Source of the DNA: Sphagnum compactum
Taxonomy: Eukaryota; Bryophyta; Sphagnopsida; Sphagnales
Reading direction: 5' to 3'
Assembly (NCBI GenBank): GCA_965153455.1
Contig: OZ234496.1
Span: forward strand, 9,943,863-10,007,862
DNA length: 64,000 nt
Below the pieces are notes generated by a model. It worked only from the letters and a program-made list of their open reading frames with translations. It was not told the DNA's origin and did not search any database. Every line of letters starts with the position of its first letter. Within the stretch, counting starts at the first letter, position 1. Both the position numbers and the translations under genes were made by a program. This document shows positions 37,698-48,399 of this stretch, in pieces.

Positions 37698-38706
37698 CTT
37701 GGAAAAGGCCATTAAATTGTCTCTGCAAAAATGAACTCGCTTGCACAATGCTACATCTCCACTTCTATGGATGAAGCTCATACCTACCTTGGTCTTTTGA
37801 AATGGGGTACGATTATATCTTTGCCTTCTTATTTCTTTGAGGTTATAGATGTTATTACAAGGTGACATTTGAACATAAGCAACAATAGCAGAAATATCCA
37901 TGGACTTTTCATTTATGTTTATGATGGTGATGTATGTGTCACATTTTTTATCGCAAAAATTTATTTATTGTATGAAGTTGATTGCAATTATAGGGAAAGC
38001 CTAATTACCCAATGCCTTCTTAGCCTTGTTTACAATTGCACTTCATCCATATGGATAGTACATTTCCTTATTATTTTAACAACTATACTATTAACTATGC
38101 TTGTTGGTAGCACACAAGAGATTTGAATCCTCAGTTGAACCTTTGACCTTTGTGCGGTATGTCCAATCTTGGAAATGTTTTCTTTTCCCATGATAGGGAA
38201 AATGGTGCCTCGCTAGAGAAATGCAACAAGTAGTAAAAATAGTGCACACATCCCAAACATACCTATGATAAGGAACACATTCACCTACCAAGCACAATAA
38301 GAAGTTAAAAAAGACAAGACCATACAAGAGAATGAAAATGTTATTCTCAAACAAGCATATCTGCAAGACTGCGAAGATACCTCAACAAATAAACAACACA
38401 ACTAATGATGTCAGAATATCATGAGAAGATTTTGCTAGCAATTTCTTCTTATTGTCTTTTTTCATTACCCTCTGCCCTAGATAAAGTTGTTGATTCTTCC
38501 CTCCATTCATCTTTTTAATATACACACTCTAAACACATGGCAAATATCTCTTGACAGATCAACTGAAAACTTTGTTTATTGACCAAAAATTCACCTAAGA
38601 GAAATTGGAGATAATTAACATTTACAAACAGGTGTATTGGGGAACTAAAGTGGCAATCTGCATGGCAAGCTTAAAGGTTTAATTTCACTCACATTATATA
38701 AGACAA

Positions 38707-38930
38707 CACTAGAAGGAAAACACATATTTTCGATTGGTCTTTGCAATTAAATTTTAGTCGCAAATGACATTTGCGATTAAAATATCATTAGTCACATCGG
38801 ACAAGTCGCATGTGATACTAGTTGCAAATGACAAGGGTATTGGATGAAAATAAAATCAATAAATACAAGTTCATCCTTTGACTACATTGTATACGCATTG
38901 TCGCATGTGCCTAAGATGCAATTATTTTGG
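38707..38930. mobile_element. CACTA-like element terminus with subterminal repeats
   Basis: CACTAGAAGGAAAACACA is followed by ATTTTCGATTGG and then TCGCAAATG-A-CATTTGCGA, a 9-bp inverted repeat at 38758-38776. More GTCGCA and GCAAATGACA words follow to about 38930. Clusters of CGCAAATG words next to a CACTA end are typical subterminal arrays of plant En/Spm elements. I could not find the opposite end, so this is a fragment or a very diverged copy. Confidence 0.42.
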
Positions 38931-39119
38931 TCACTATTGAAGGCAAATGATGTGCTACCATGTGTCCCAATATTTAATTATTTAAAACTATTATTATTCT
39001 TATTTTAAAATAATCTTGAACGCTCAATTAACATGTTTGAATGATTTATATTATAACATGTGACCCAATGTAAATATGCCACATGACACTTTTAAATGAA
39101 TTTAATACAAAATATTAAT

Positions 39120-39330
39120 ATTAAGTTGGTAGGTACCTAGGTAGGTACATAAATAGGTGCCTACAAACTTAGGTTAAATACCTAACTATCTATTTAAGTA
39201 AAAAGGTAAATAAGTAAGTCCTACATTCTTAAGTTAAATACCTACTCATATAGGTAGGTATTTAGGTAGGTCAGTACATAGGTCGACCTAGGTGGGTAGG
39301 TCAAATTAGGCACCTAATTAATTAAATAGA
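39120..39330. repeat. Second TAGGT-rich degenerate tract
   Basis: Dozens of TAGGT, AGGTA and ACCTA words in mixed orientation over 210 bases, for example GGTAGGTACCTAGGTAGGTA at 39128 and CATAGGTCGACCTAGGTGGG near 39279. Similar to 31010-31165. The unit is not the plant telomere repeat (TTTAGGG). Confidence 0.55.
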
Positions 39331-39579
39331 TAAATAGGTTATGGAGGTAGGAAGTTTAAAATTGTGCATAATTTTCCTTTTTGTTTTGGGTTAAACCTTT
39401 TGAATGGTTCATCCCATGTGCACACATTTTTTAATGTGAAATTGGATAACCACATCCTTTGTTTATATAACGTTCAAACTATGAATGGAGAACGAACAAT
39501 ATGGGACAAGTTTTGAAGTTGCAACTTCCTCACAAACTAAGTTTTTAGATTTCTAAACAATTCAAATACATGGCTCACT

Positions 39580-41340
39580 ACATAATTACATAGTCATTTA
39601 ATTAATAATGATTCAATTTAACATATATTTAAAATACACATTATACCCTACAAATATGAAGTATTCATTATCAACTATGTAAATAATTGATAACTTCTTA
39701 ATATTTAACTAATTAGCTATCTAATTATTCACAACTTGTCAATACATGACTCATAAATAAATAACTAAAAAAACTAAAAATATTTCCTTACCTTTTCAAA
39801 TCTAGTTGCATTATAGATAATATAATTAATGTAAACATAATATAGTTATTATACTAAAAATTTATAAATATCTATTTTTTCAAATTAAAATAATGAATTA
39901 ATAAATTTTATCAGAAAATAAGTTCCTACACAATTTTTTATTTAGAATGACATTAAATTAATTATTGTATCATAACATTTATTATTGTAAAAAACTTTAT
40001 TGGTCATTTATTTTTTATTAGTAATTAATAACTATAAATACAATAATATGTTGAACATACATTAATATTTTTTAATTACTAAGAATATTACTATAAAACT
40101 ATTTATTATAGATAAGTAATTACCAAAATATATATATTAAAAAATTATGTAGAATAATTCGTGAAATTATAATCATTACAATAATTATTTTAACTACAGT
40201 ATAATTTTCCAAAAAATTAATTCAGATTTAAAGTTATAAAATAACATATTGTGAAGAATTATGTTAAATTAGAAAATAATTATGAAATTACTATAATTAA
40301 TTCTTATATGAAATAATTACAATGATTTAAAAATAATGTAACATCAATTATAGTAATTTATTTATTTCACTATAAGAATATAAATTATATAATATGAAAA
40401 TTTATGTCGTACCAATAACTATTTAGTGTAACTTATAATTAATAAATATAATCATTTATAATTATTTATAAAAGTGATATATTATGGACAAGTAATTATA
40501 AGAAATAAATATTTTAATTTATTATATTAAAATCCATGTAGTTATGGTCATGACACTAATTATTTTAATTAAATTATGATTATTCTAAAATTTTAATAAG
40601 AACTAAATATATAAATTTAATTAAATTAATTATGCAAGTATTGTAATTTTAACTTACAAATAAATTAAGTAATTAAAATGATTTTATGTTAGTATAGAAT
40701 AATAATTATTAATATAAAACAATTATGCTTTTATATTAACAATTTACTGTAAATAAGTAAATTATGAGTAATACATATAATTATTTAGTGTGTTTTTTTT
40801 TTCAATACAATAATGGCATCAGCTTGGTTCATTATTTTAAAATTATTATAAAATTTTGAAATAAAAATCTTAATTATAGGACATAAATTTTCAATTAAGA
40901 TGCGAAATTTAAGTATTATTATTAAAAAATAAGTGTTATAAATAAAATATTTATTTTTTATGATTGGGAATTATCATTTTAATTCATTTGAAAATTAATG
41001 TTGAAATATTATTTATTCATTTTAAATAATCAGTAATAAATAATAAGTAGAATAATTTATTTTAATTATTTTAAATTTGCAATAAAATCATTTTAAATTT
41101 TTATGATGTAATATCGATTATATTGTAAATATATAATTAAATATTCTATTACATTTAAAGGTAATTCTTAGAATTATAAAAATGAAATTAATTCATGTAA
41201 TTATGATGGCAATATTTTGATTTTTTAAAATATTAAAAATTAAAATTATGAACACTTAAGCTGAATTATAAATTATGTGTCTATTATAATTAATGTAAAA
41301 GTAAAATAATTACTGTGATTTTATAAAGATAATACATGAT
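39580..41340. repeat. 1.75-kb block of almost pure A+T
   Basis: G and C are so rare that long runs are made only of A and T, with many TTAATTA, AATTATAA and ATTATTT words but no strict period. There are no ORFs. Both edges are sharp: mixed-composition sequence resumes at about 41345. It could act as a matrix-attachment-like or nucleosome-poor region, or be a decayed AT satellite. Nothing suggests organellar genes. Confidence 0.7.
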
Positions 41341-41344
41341 TTAC

Positions 41345-42371
41345 AGTAACCAAGCAAGTTGAGGCAGAGCCATCTGGTGAGATACCTCTACCTTTCAGCA
41401 ACTGCTGGCTCCACAAGGAACTGCAACACCAAATAGTTGAGACAACATTTTCAGGAGCAGTACACTTGAATCAATTCTGATTTAAGGGAATGTCTTTAAA
41501 GCTATAGAACGCTTCTCCATACTTGTTGTGATCTAAGTTAAAACTGAATGGATTTAGGGATGACTTGAATAAGGTTAGAAAGATTTTCAGATCCACAATA
41601 AATTAGCAAACAGGGAAAAAAAAGGAGACTACAATGCTGGAAAACATAGAGAATATTGAGGAGCGGTGCAAACAATAGAGACAGTCTCACACATTGTCAG
41701 TGACCTTCAACAATGACATGTATGGTAGTGACTAGTGACCAGCTCTCGTAGCATCCCGCTTCATCAGCTCCCAGCAGTGGGTGAAGGTCACTGTCTGACA
41801 TTGACCAGCATACTGAATTTTCTGTCACAAACCGGGAGTAAGCAGAAGATTCAACCATGATGCTGGCTAGCTGAACTCAACATTAAAGAGATGGAGATTA
41901 CAAAGGAGACCAAGAAGAAAGGGGACACACAAAACCAAAAAGCAACCAGACAAAGACAGTGGAAATAAAGAACACCGAAATCTTTAAGAGCATATTCTTT
42001 TGAGGACAATCGGATGGAGGAAAAATTAGTAGTACTGTACCAATTGCTGCTACAGTACTAAGTCTCGTTTCATGCTTATCATGCAGTGTACAGGACCATC
42101 ATTTTGTCCATCTGGCATCATTTACATGCAATGACTACTCTCACATTCATCTCTGACCAGTGCTGCCATTTGGTGACCCCTGTGATTCATGGATGCCTGG
42201 CCACTATTTCCACAAAAACCAGCAAATAGAGATGATAATAGTATCCCAAAAACTTGAGAGTAGGAATGCAAAAGTCCAGCCAGTAAGATATCTTGAAAAT
42301 GAAGGTATTTGAAGAAGCAGAGACCATGCCACATGGACACCCAAGCTAGCAGGGAATTTTGAAGAACTTAC
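41345..42371. other. Flank of the transporter relic, no exon recognised
   Basis: Balanced composition here suggests former gene sequence. However, the last transmembrane exons expected after 42372 on the minus strand (the GFCTFEACVGIFWPS and EEARSTIMNFFR region of the family) cannot be found. A fragment reading FWDTIIIS near 42240 is too weak to count. Confidence 0.4.
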
Positions 42372-43220
42372 AGTAATCAGCACTGGAAGACACAAAGAAC
42401 CAGCTGCAACAAGGAAACTAGCTGCCTGTAGCTTTCCACCTTCAAATCTATACATGCCAGAAGGCGTGATGCCAGAGAGCTGCCCAGCATTGAGCCAAGC
42501 ATAAAGGTAGCAAAGATAAACCCATGAGAAATGGCCTGTTTATTTGGACTGAGTGCAGGTGTCCAAAGAAACACAAATGTATACATTGAGCCCTCAAAAA
42601 GAGACTGGATTGCACCAAGAAGTGCAATTTTCTCATCTGTGCACCCACCAAGCAGCCAGCCAACATATGATTAAGGAGGCATCAATTCCAGGCAGTAGAA
42701 AAAGAGTTTAAACAAGCAAGGAAGGAATCACATCCTCAATTAGAATGTGAGTGGGAAATGTTCACCTATTTTGAGTGACTTTTGGTTTCCCTTGGACGAG
42801 AACTAGAAAGAATATTTCTAATGGCAACGAGAGTAGTCAGAAAACTATTGTCTCCCCTGCAAACATAGATCCATGAAATAAACATCAAGAAGATCCTACC
42901 ATTCCTAGAGCACTCTCCATCCACAGCCTCAATATACATTGAAAAATACCAAAGACGCTTATATAAACAACATCCTGTAACAGTAGTCCAAGCCAGTAGG
43001 AATCACAAAACAAAGCAGCCTTACCAGAGGTAATAGCAGAAGCAGCTTGTTGAAATTGGGCCACAATGGTTTTGCTTTTTGAAGGATCCCCATAGTTTTC
43101 TGGCCATGTGTAAATGATGATGCCCATGCCTACTGCTAGAAGACATGAAGTTGCATCAAAAGGTGCAATAGGACCAAGGCTAAAACTGCTGACCAGTGTG
43201 TTGGCTACAAGCCCCGCCAA
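42372..43220 (-). pseudogene. MFSD5-type (molybdate-anion) transporter fragment, frameshifted
   Basis: Two exons of a major-facilitator protein close to plant MFSD5 homologues. The first (about 43220-43025) reads GLVANTLVSSFSLGPIAPFDA, then YTWPENYGDP and FQQAASAITS. It splices (gtaagg ... cacag) to 42636-42372, reading DEKIALLGAIQSLFEGSM, YTFVFLWTPALSPN and HGFIFATFMLGSMLGSSLAS. Inside the second exon, after KVESYRQ, the frame slips and continues as SFLVAAGSLCLPVLIT up to a GTAAGTTC donor. That equals one lost base. The first six membrane helices and the last exons are missing, so both ends are truncated. The slip could be a sequencing error, but the missing ends could not. Upstream it abuts the U-box relic. 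Confidence 0.78.
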
Positions 43221-43240
43221 ATGACAAAACTGGCGGGGCT
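43210..43240. repeat. 10-bp inverted repeat at the junction of two gene relics
   Basis: AGCCCCGCCA (43210-43219) and TGGCGGGGCT (43231-43240) are perfect inverted copies around an 11-base loop. The hairpin sits exactly where U-box-like sequence ends and transporter-like sequence begins. It is GC-rich in an otherwise AT-biased area. Confidence 0.85.
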
Positions 43241-43241
43241 G

Positions 43242-44082
43242 TCAGACCAGTCAGTCCAGGAGCTCCTTCTCACTTGGGTGTCTGCAGTCTACAAGCTCCT
43301 TGTGCACGAGTCACAACTGCTCAGAGAGAGGTTTGCTGTTCTTATCAAAGTCAAGCACTCCCAGCACACGACTGAGGTCCATCACAAGCCCCTTCTGCAT
43401 TGCCTAGTTTTTATCTGAAGAAGTAGTTATATCTACAGCTGTTTTCTCACTTCGAGACTCCATCTCTAAAGCTGAGCAAATGGCTTCCTCATCCTCTGGA
43501 ACCTGCAAAGTCCAGAAAAACAAAAAAGGACGAGTTTGATAAGAACCCAATGGAAGGAAGAAGATGCTAAAGAAACGTTTTGAGTGCAAAAGAAGACTTG
43601 TGATAAAGGGATGAAGGAACTGGACATACAACGAACTAGGCTTGCAGCATTGTGCGAGCCAGTTCTTTAGTCTTGGAGCTCAGCTCTTTGCTATGGAATG
43701 TGCGAGCAGGAACAGGGATTAGGGAAAGCCATTGGGCGATGGTGTGAGTTATTTCCTGGATGTTCTCCACCACTATGCGACAATGGATGAGGAGGTAGAG
43801 ACGGCTCCTGCTCTTGCACGTGTGCAATGGCTGCTGCTGGAACTTCTGGAGCTCTATCTTGATCCCATCCAAACCCACTCGGAGACGAAGAGGGAGCTCA
43901 TTGATCATCATGTTCTGGAACTTTGTGAGCAAAGGTTGCAGCTCTTCCAAGTACGAAATCAAATGGTGGAACCCATCTTGTTCCACTATCGGTTTTCTTC
44001 CATCTTGTACCACTTTGTTCACCACTCCCAGCAACTCTATTACTAGCGGTTGAAGCTTCTGCTGCTTCACATCTCTTGCCAT
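43242..44082 (-). pseudogene. N-terminal fragment of a SAUL1/PUB44-like U-box protein
   Basis: Exon 1 (44082-43630) starts MARDVKQQKLQPLVIELLG and contains EQDGFHHLISYLEELQPLL, CKSRSRLYLLIHCRIVVENI and THTIAQWLSLIPV, the helical N-terminal domain of the SAUL1/PUB43-44 class of plant E3 ligases. A TAG at 43636-43638 sits where the family has Glu (AEF). A proper intron (gtatgt ... gcag) leads to exon 2 from 43502, PEDEEAICSALEM, then further in-frame stops at 43404, 43311, 43251 and 43242. Between these stops the text still makes sense (VMDLSRVLGVLDFDKNSKPL). The U-box and armadillo repeats are absent. Dead as an E3 ligase; a short N-terminal peptide could still be translated. Confidence 0.62.
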
Positions 44083-44420
44083 GATGATTCCTGCTGCAGT
44101 TCAAACCCAAATAGTTGAGCTCTAGTTCTTCAGCAGAAGATGGGTCCATCCGATAGATTCCCAGACTGCAAGCTCTGAGTCATGAGGATCCTGAATTCGG
44201 CATGGAAACACTTCAGATCAGCAGCTGAAGTCTCGCTCTTCCTCCACAGCTTAGAAGCTGACTGCGAAAATTGCAACAGCAGCTCAGGTGCTACTGCAGA
44301 CAAAGCAGATTGACGGACCAAAAACATGAGGAACACGGATTCTGATCATGAAGGTGTTGAAGTCTCTGCAACTCTGCATCAGCAGCTTTCAACTTGTACT
44401 CCACTCCCTCTGCACCCACC
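44083..44420 (-). other. Upstream flank of the U-box relic with a short coiled-coil-like frame
   Basis: On the minus strand near 44408-44330 a frame reads GAEGVEYKLKAADAELQR, then LQHLHDQN, with heptad spacing. It is not in frame with the ATG at 44082 and I do not recognise it. It may be a leader, or part of a third fragment. Confidence 0.3.
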
Positions 44421-47400
44421 TAATGCACAGCTGCGGTGCAAGCTATAAAGTCATAGCATTTTCATTCAAGTTATAACAAATTAGTGAAGGTAAAATTTGT
44501 ATTTCATTCTAGCTTGTCCATGTACAAGTAAAGCATTCAAGCTTTAGGCACAAAGAAGCCTTAGGCATAGAGGATGTAGTGGTTGGGGGGCTCCTACACG
44601 ATGACCAAAATTTCTTTGAGCACACCAATGGTGACACTACTTGGATGTAGAACATTCGCCACAACAACTAGAAAACATATCTATGAAATCACAAAGAAGA
44701 ATCATCTACAACAACAACAAATAGTGCAATCATAAACCTTGGAAAGTTGCTCACAAAATTGTCATAACATATGCACATTTATGTAGAGATGTTCACATGA
44801 ACCTCTTCTATAAAACATCGAATTGCATTTGTCATATATATAGAAACATTGAACATCTAGATCAAACTATTGTTTTTTCATGAAAATTTGTTTAAATACA
44901 CCAATCATTATTGTCATTTTTAAATACATTTATAAGAGTATCATAAAAACATGTAAAACCTAATCTTTCACTTCTACATTCATGTAGAGATATTCAAAGA
45001 AACCTTTTTTTAAAAAATACAAAATTACATTTGTCATAGATGTAAACACATAAAACACCTAAATTAAGCTAGTGTTTTTTATGAGAATCTACTCAAATGC
45101 ACTAATCATATTGTCATCTTTCAAGTCATTTTAGAATAACATCATAAAAACATGTAAACCCCAACCTTTTCGTTCTACATTCGTGTAGAAATACTCACAT
45201 AACCCTCTTTTTAAAACACGAAACTACATCTGTATATATATATAATACATCTAGATTAAAAACTATTATTTTTCTATGATAATCTGTTTAAATATATCAA
45301 TAATAATAATCTTTCAAATAATTTTAGAATAACATCATAAAGACATCTGAACCATAATCTTCTTATTTCTTGTACTATTTCCTATTCAATGATGTTTGAT
45401 AAAAATGTTAGACATGAGGGTTCAAGATTCTTAAGCTATGAACAAAATATGTGCCATTATCTTTCTTATGTTCATTGTTCTTTTCCAAATGGGTAATGAT
45501 CTTGGCTTTGGGCTTTGAGATTTTTTTTAAAAATCCTTTTATAAAAAGACATTGCATCATCACCCATGTTTGGATGCAATTAGTGATTGTCACTAATATA
45601 CAACCTCCACAAAGAGATTGATGCCAGGAAAAATTAATTATATTTACAAGCCATGTGTATGGAATGGAGCACAATTAAATTAAAAAAAGGAATACCCCAA
45701 AATGATAGCAGCAAAATCCTAAAGATTAAAATAACCACAAACCCCGCCACTCACCCATTCACTATTGCCCTTCCCTCACAAAAACAGAAAAAATGGAAAA
45801 ACAATTTGCACCAATTTCACATGTTCTATAACAAGGTGGAAACCATTGCTGAAAATGACAAGAGTAAAACTTATGAATGGAAGGAAAGAAGTAGGGCACA
45901 ACGAAGGTACTCAAAAGATTTCTTTTGAGGAGTTACTAAACCCGATAAAAAAAAAAGGTTCCACACCTCCTAGGTAGTTGTTTGCGTTGAACCCATTGTT
46001 GATGCTACTAATGTCATTTTTTGCATGTTCATCATGATTAAACACATAATGTATGTTCCTTTCTACGATACTCTTCATAAGAACCGACAACAAGCACTCA
46101 TAGACACATACATTTTGTCTAATCATTTGACACCCTAATTTCTAAGTTTCCCAATGCACCTATAATGTTGCATTTTTTATGTACATATGTATCGCGTGTT
46201 GTTAACGAATGTGCTTCAATGACATGAAATGTGTTGGCAATAAATTCAATAGTAATAAGAGCATTGTTGGTAATTGGGAGGTGGCGATAGTCGCACAAAT
46301 GGCGACATTAGGGTTTAGCTGCTCTAGATGGTGGCAATGCTACCACATGGCACTAGGAGGATCTAGTGATTTTGTTCAAATTTTACCCCCACTTTTTCAA
46401 CGGCCTTGTCACAAGGTTTTTTTTTATGTAGCCTTTTGGTGATTTTTCACCCAAAAAAACATTGAACCCAATCGGCTATTAGAACGAAAGGTAGTGAATA
46501 TCACATTAAAACAAATGCCTAAATTGGGAATTGAACCCACCAATTCTCAGCCAAATTAGAATTGAGTTAACAAAACCAAATGTAGTCTTTATTTTAATTT
46601 TCAAATCTTGAGACTTGGGAAAAGGTTTAACCTGAGTCTAGTTATCAAGCCTAAAAATTAAAAAGTTTTTATTCTAGTAACTAAAGACAATAGTCTATAT
46701 AAAATTTTTAATTTTAGTTTTTAAAGGGTTTAGGATAGATAGGTTAATGAACGAACACAAATGAGGTTGAATCCTTACACATTGTTTATTTGTTTTTGAA
46801 ACTTAATGAATATTTGTAGCCTTCCACTAACGCTTCCAACAATGAAAAAATTGTTCAATTCAGCAGAAGAATGGGGAAGATATGAGGTGTTTGGTGTAAA
46901 GGGTTTAATGTTTAGTAATGGGTGAATTAAAACAAATTAAGATTTTGAGCTTAAAATCTTTGATTGTTGCATCTTTGCTTTTACAATACAAAGAAGTTTT
47001 GTAAAGTCTTAGTTGGTGCACCCATTGAATTTTAAATCACTCAAAATGGATTAAAAATGAAAAAGATATAAGGTGGAATTAAAAAGTGGTTTATAACTAT
47101 TTTTCAAAAAAATTGAAACAAACTATCATTCATCCTCTTCCTCTGTTTTCTAAGTTGTTCCTTTACATCTAACATTCCAAGAAAATTTGTAACTCTACAC
47201 TTTATGTGTCCAATGACATAAAAATTACTCGATTTGGTTAAGGAATGGGGAAACTATTATAAAATGTTCAATGATAAATACATGTTCAGTGATGGGCAAT
47301 TCTACCCTAGAAAGGATTCAAGAGTTCTTAACACTACTAGAATTCCAAGTTTTCAAATTATGCAAGTTGACCAGATGGTCATGTTTGACCACACAACTTG

Positions 47401-47556
47401 TACATTTGATTAAACACAAGGGTCTTAAAAAACATGGGTATCTTTTAACCATTCAACTTGACTATGATGACCAATTTGACCATTTGTCAAATAAACCATA
47501 CGGTCAATTCAAACCAAAAAAAGACCCCTCTAATTAAAAAGACAGTTGTTTTGATC
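44421..47556. other. AT-rich intergenic DNA, no gene recognised
   Basis: At 44760-45360 three passages resemble each other, each with an ACATTCATGTAGA-like start followed by GAAACCTCTTT... and CATGTAAACC words. They suggest a diverged direct repeat of about 190-200 bases in two to three copies. No coding or RNA feature is supported. Confidence 0.4.
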
Positions 47557-48399
47557 AATAGTGTCGCAACCCTACTTTTGGAAGAGTGTGAGGATGACAG
47601 TCACACTCCCGAAATGGGGAAATGCAAGGTGTTTTGGCCCCTGTAATCGAACTCCCGAAATTTTAGAGTTCGATTACAGGGGCCAAAACACCTTGCATTG
47701 AGTAGTTCTTTATATCATTGGAAAGTTATTGAAGTGTAAATGTCGAAAATGGGCTCGCATGAGCCATTTGGATATATGCAGCACAAGTTATGGCCAAAAG
47801 AAAGGTCGAGAGTCAAATTGGCACTTTGACTCCCGACCACTAAAAGTCAGGAATCGACCCGTCCCGGTGCGTGCAAGTAAAGTACGACACACCATTGGAA
47901 AGCTTTCGACGAGAGTTACAACTTTGCTTCAGACCTCATCCCAATCGGAGGTCTGAGCAAAGAGTTATAGCCTCACAAAGTTGTGGGAGTCCAATCCGAG
48001 ACAATTTCGAGACTTCTCCTTGGGAGTCCCAGGACAAAAAGCCATTCGGATGTAGGCTTCGCGGAGAGACACAAAGAATACTATATGGGGGAAAGTGGTG
48101 GTTTCCCCCGAGTCCGGGCCGTGGTGATCTTGTGAGTCCAGAGTCACCCGTGGCTTGTTTTAGCACTAAAGGTGCTCTAGAATGTAAACTAACCAACTTG
48201 TTGATTGGTTTGATGCAGATTCGAGTGAGTAACTAAAGCTTGTCACTCTTCCTAGTCCCATCCCAGAGCTTCAGCACGCCCCTCTACCTTTTTTAGTGCT
48301 GAGAATTGGGAGCGTGCCTCGAGTTCCTCACAATTTCGTTGTTTGAGTAACTTAGACCCATCTTGGGTCTATCTAGGAACTTGGGAGTGCGTCAAATAG
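47557..48399. mobile_element. Solo LTR with 5-bp target-site duplication
   Basis: The element runs from TGTCGCAACC (47562) to GGAGTGCGTCA (48394), 833 bases, with TG...CA ends and an imperfect terminal inverted repeat (TGTCGCA against TGACGCA). It is flanked on both sides by AATAG (47557-47561 and 48395-48399), a perfect 5-base target duplication. Its base composition is clearly richer in G+C than its neighbours. Contents such as the phrase around 47891-47930 (CCATTGGAAAGCTTTCGACG) are typical of plant LTRs. There is no internal gag-pol, and no second LTR nearby, so it is the product of recombination between the two LTRs. Strand is not assigned. Confidence 0.85.
47621..47699. repeat. Hairpin with perfect 34-bp arms inside the LTR
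   Basis: Arms 47621-47654 and 47666-47699 are exact inverted copies with an 11-base loop (CCGAAATTTTA). The left arm begins AATGCAAGGTGTTTTGG. A transcript through it would form a near-perfect stem of miRNA-precursor or siRNA-hairpin type. There are no mismatches at all, unlike most plant MIR genes. Confidence 0.9.

Noticed and set aside
39580-41340. Organellar DNA insertion
   Set aside because: Composition is extreme, but no tRNA, rRNA or organellar gene text is present.
47871-48236. 121-residue ORF inside the solo LTR
   Set aside because: It lies wholly inside the LTR, has no family motif, and open frames also exist on the other strand.
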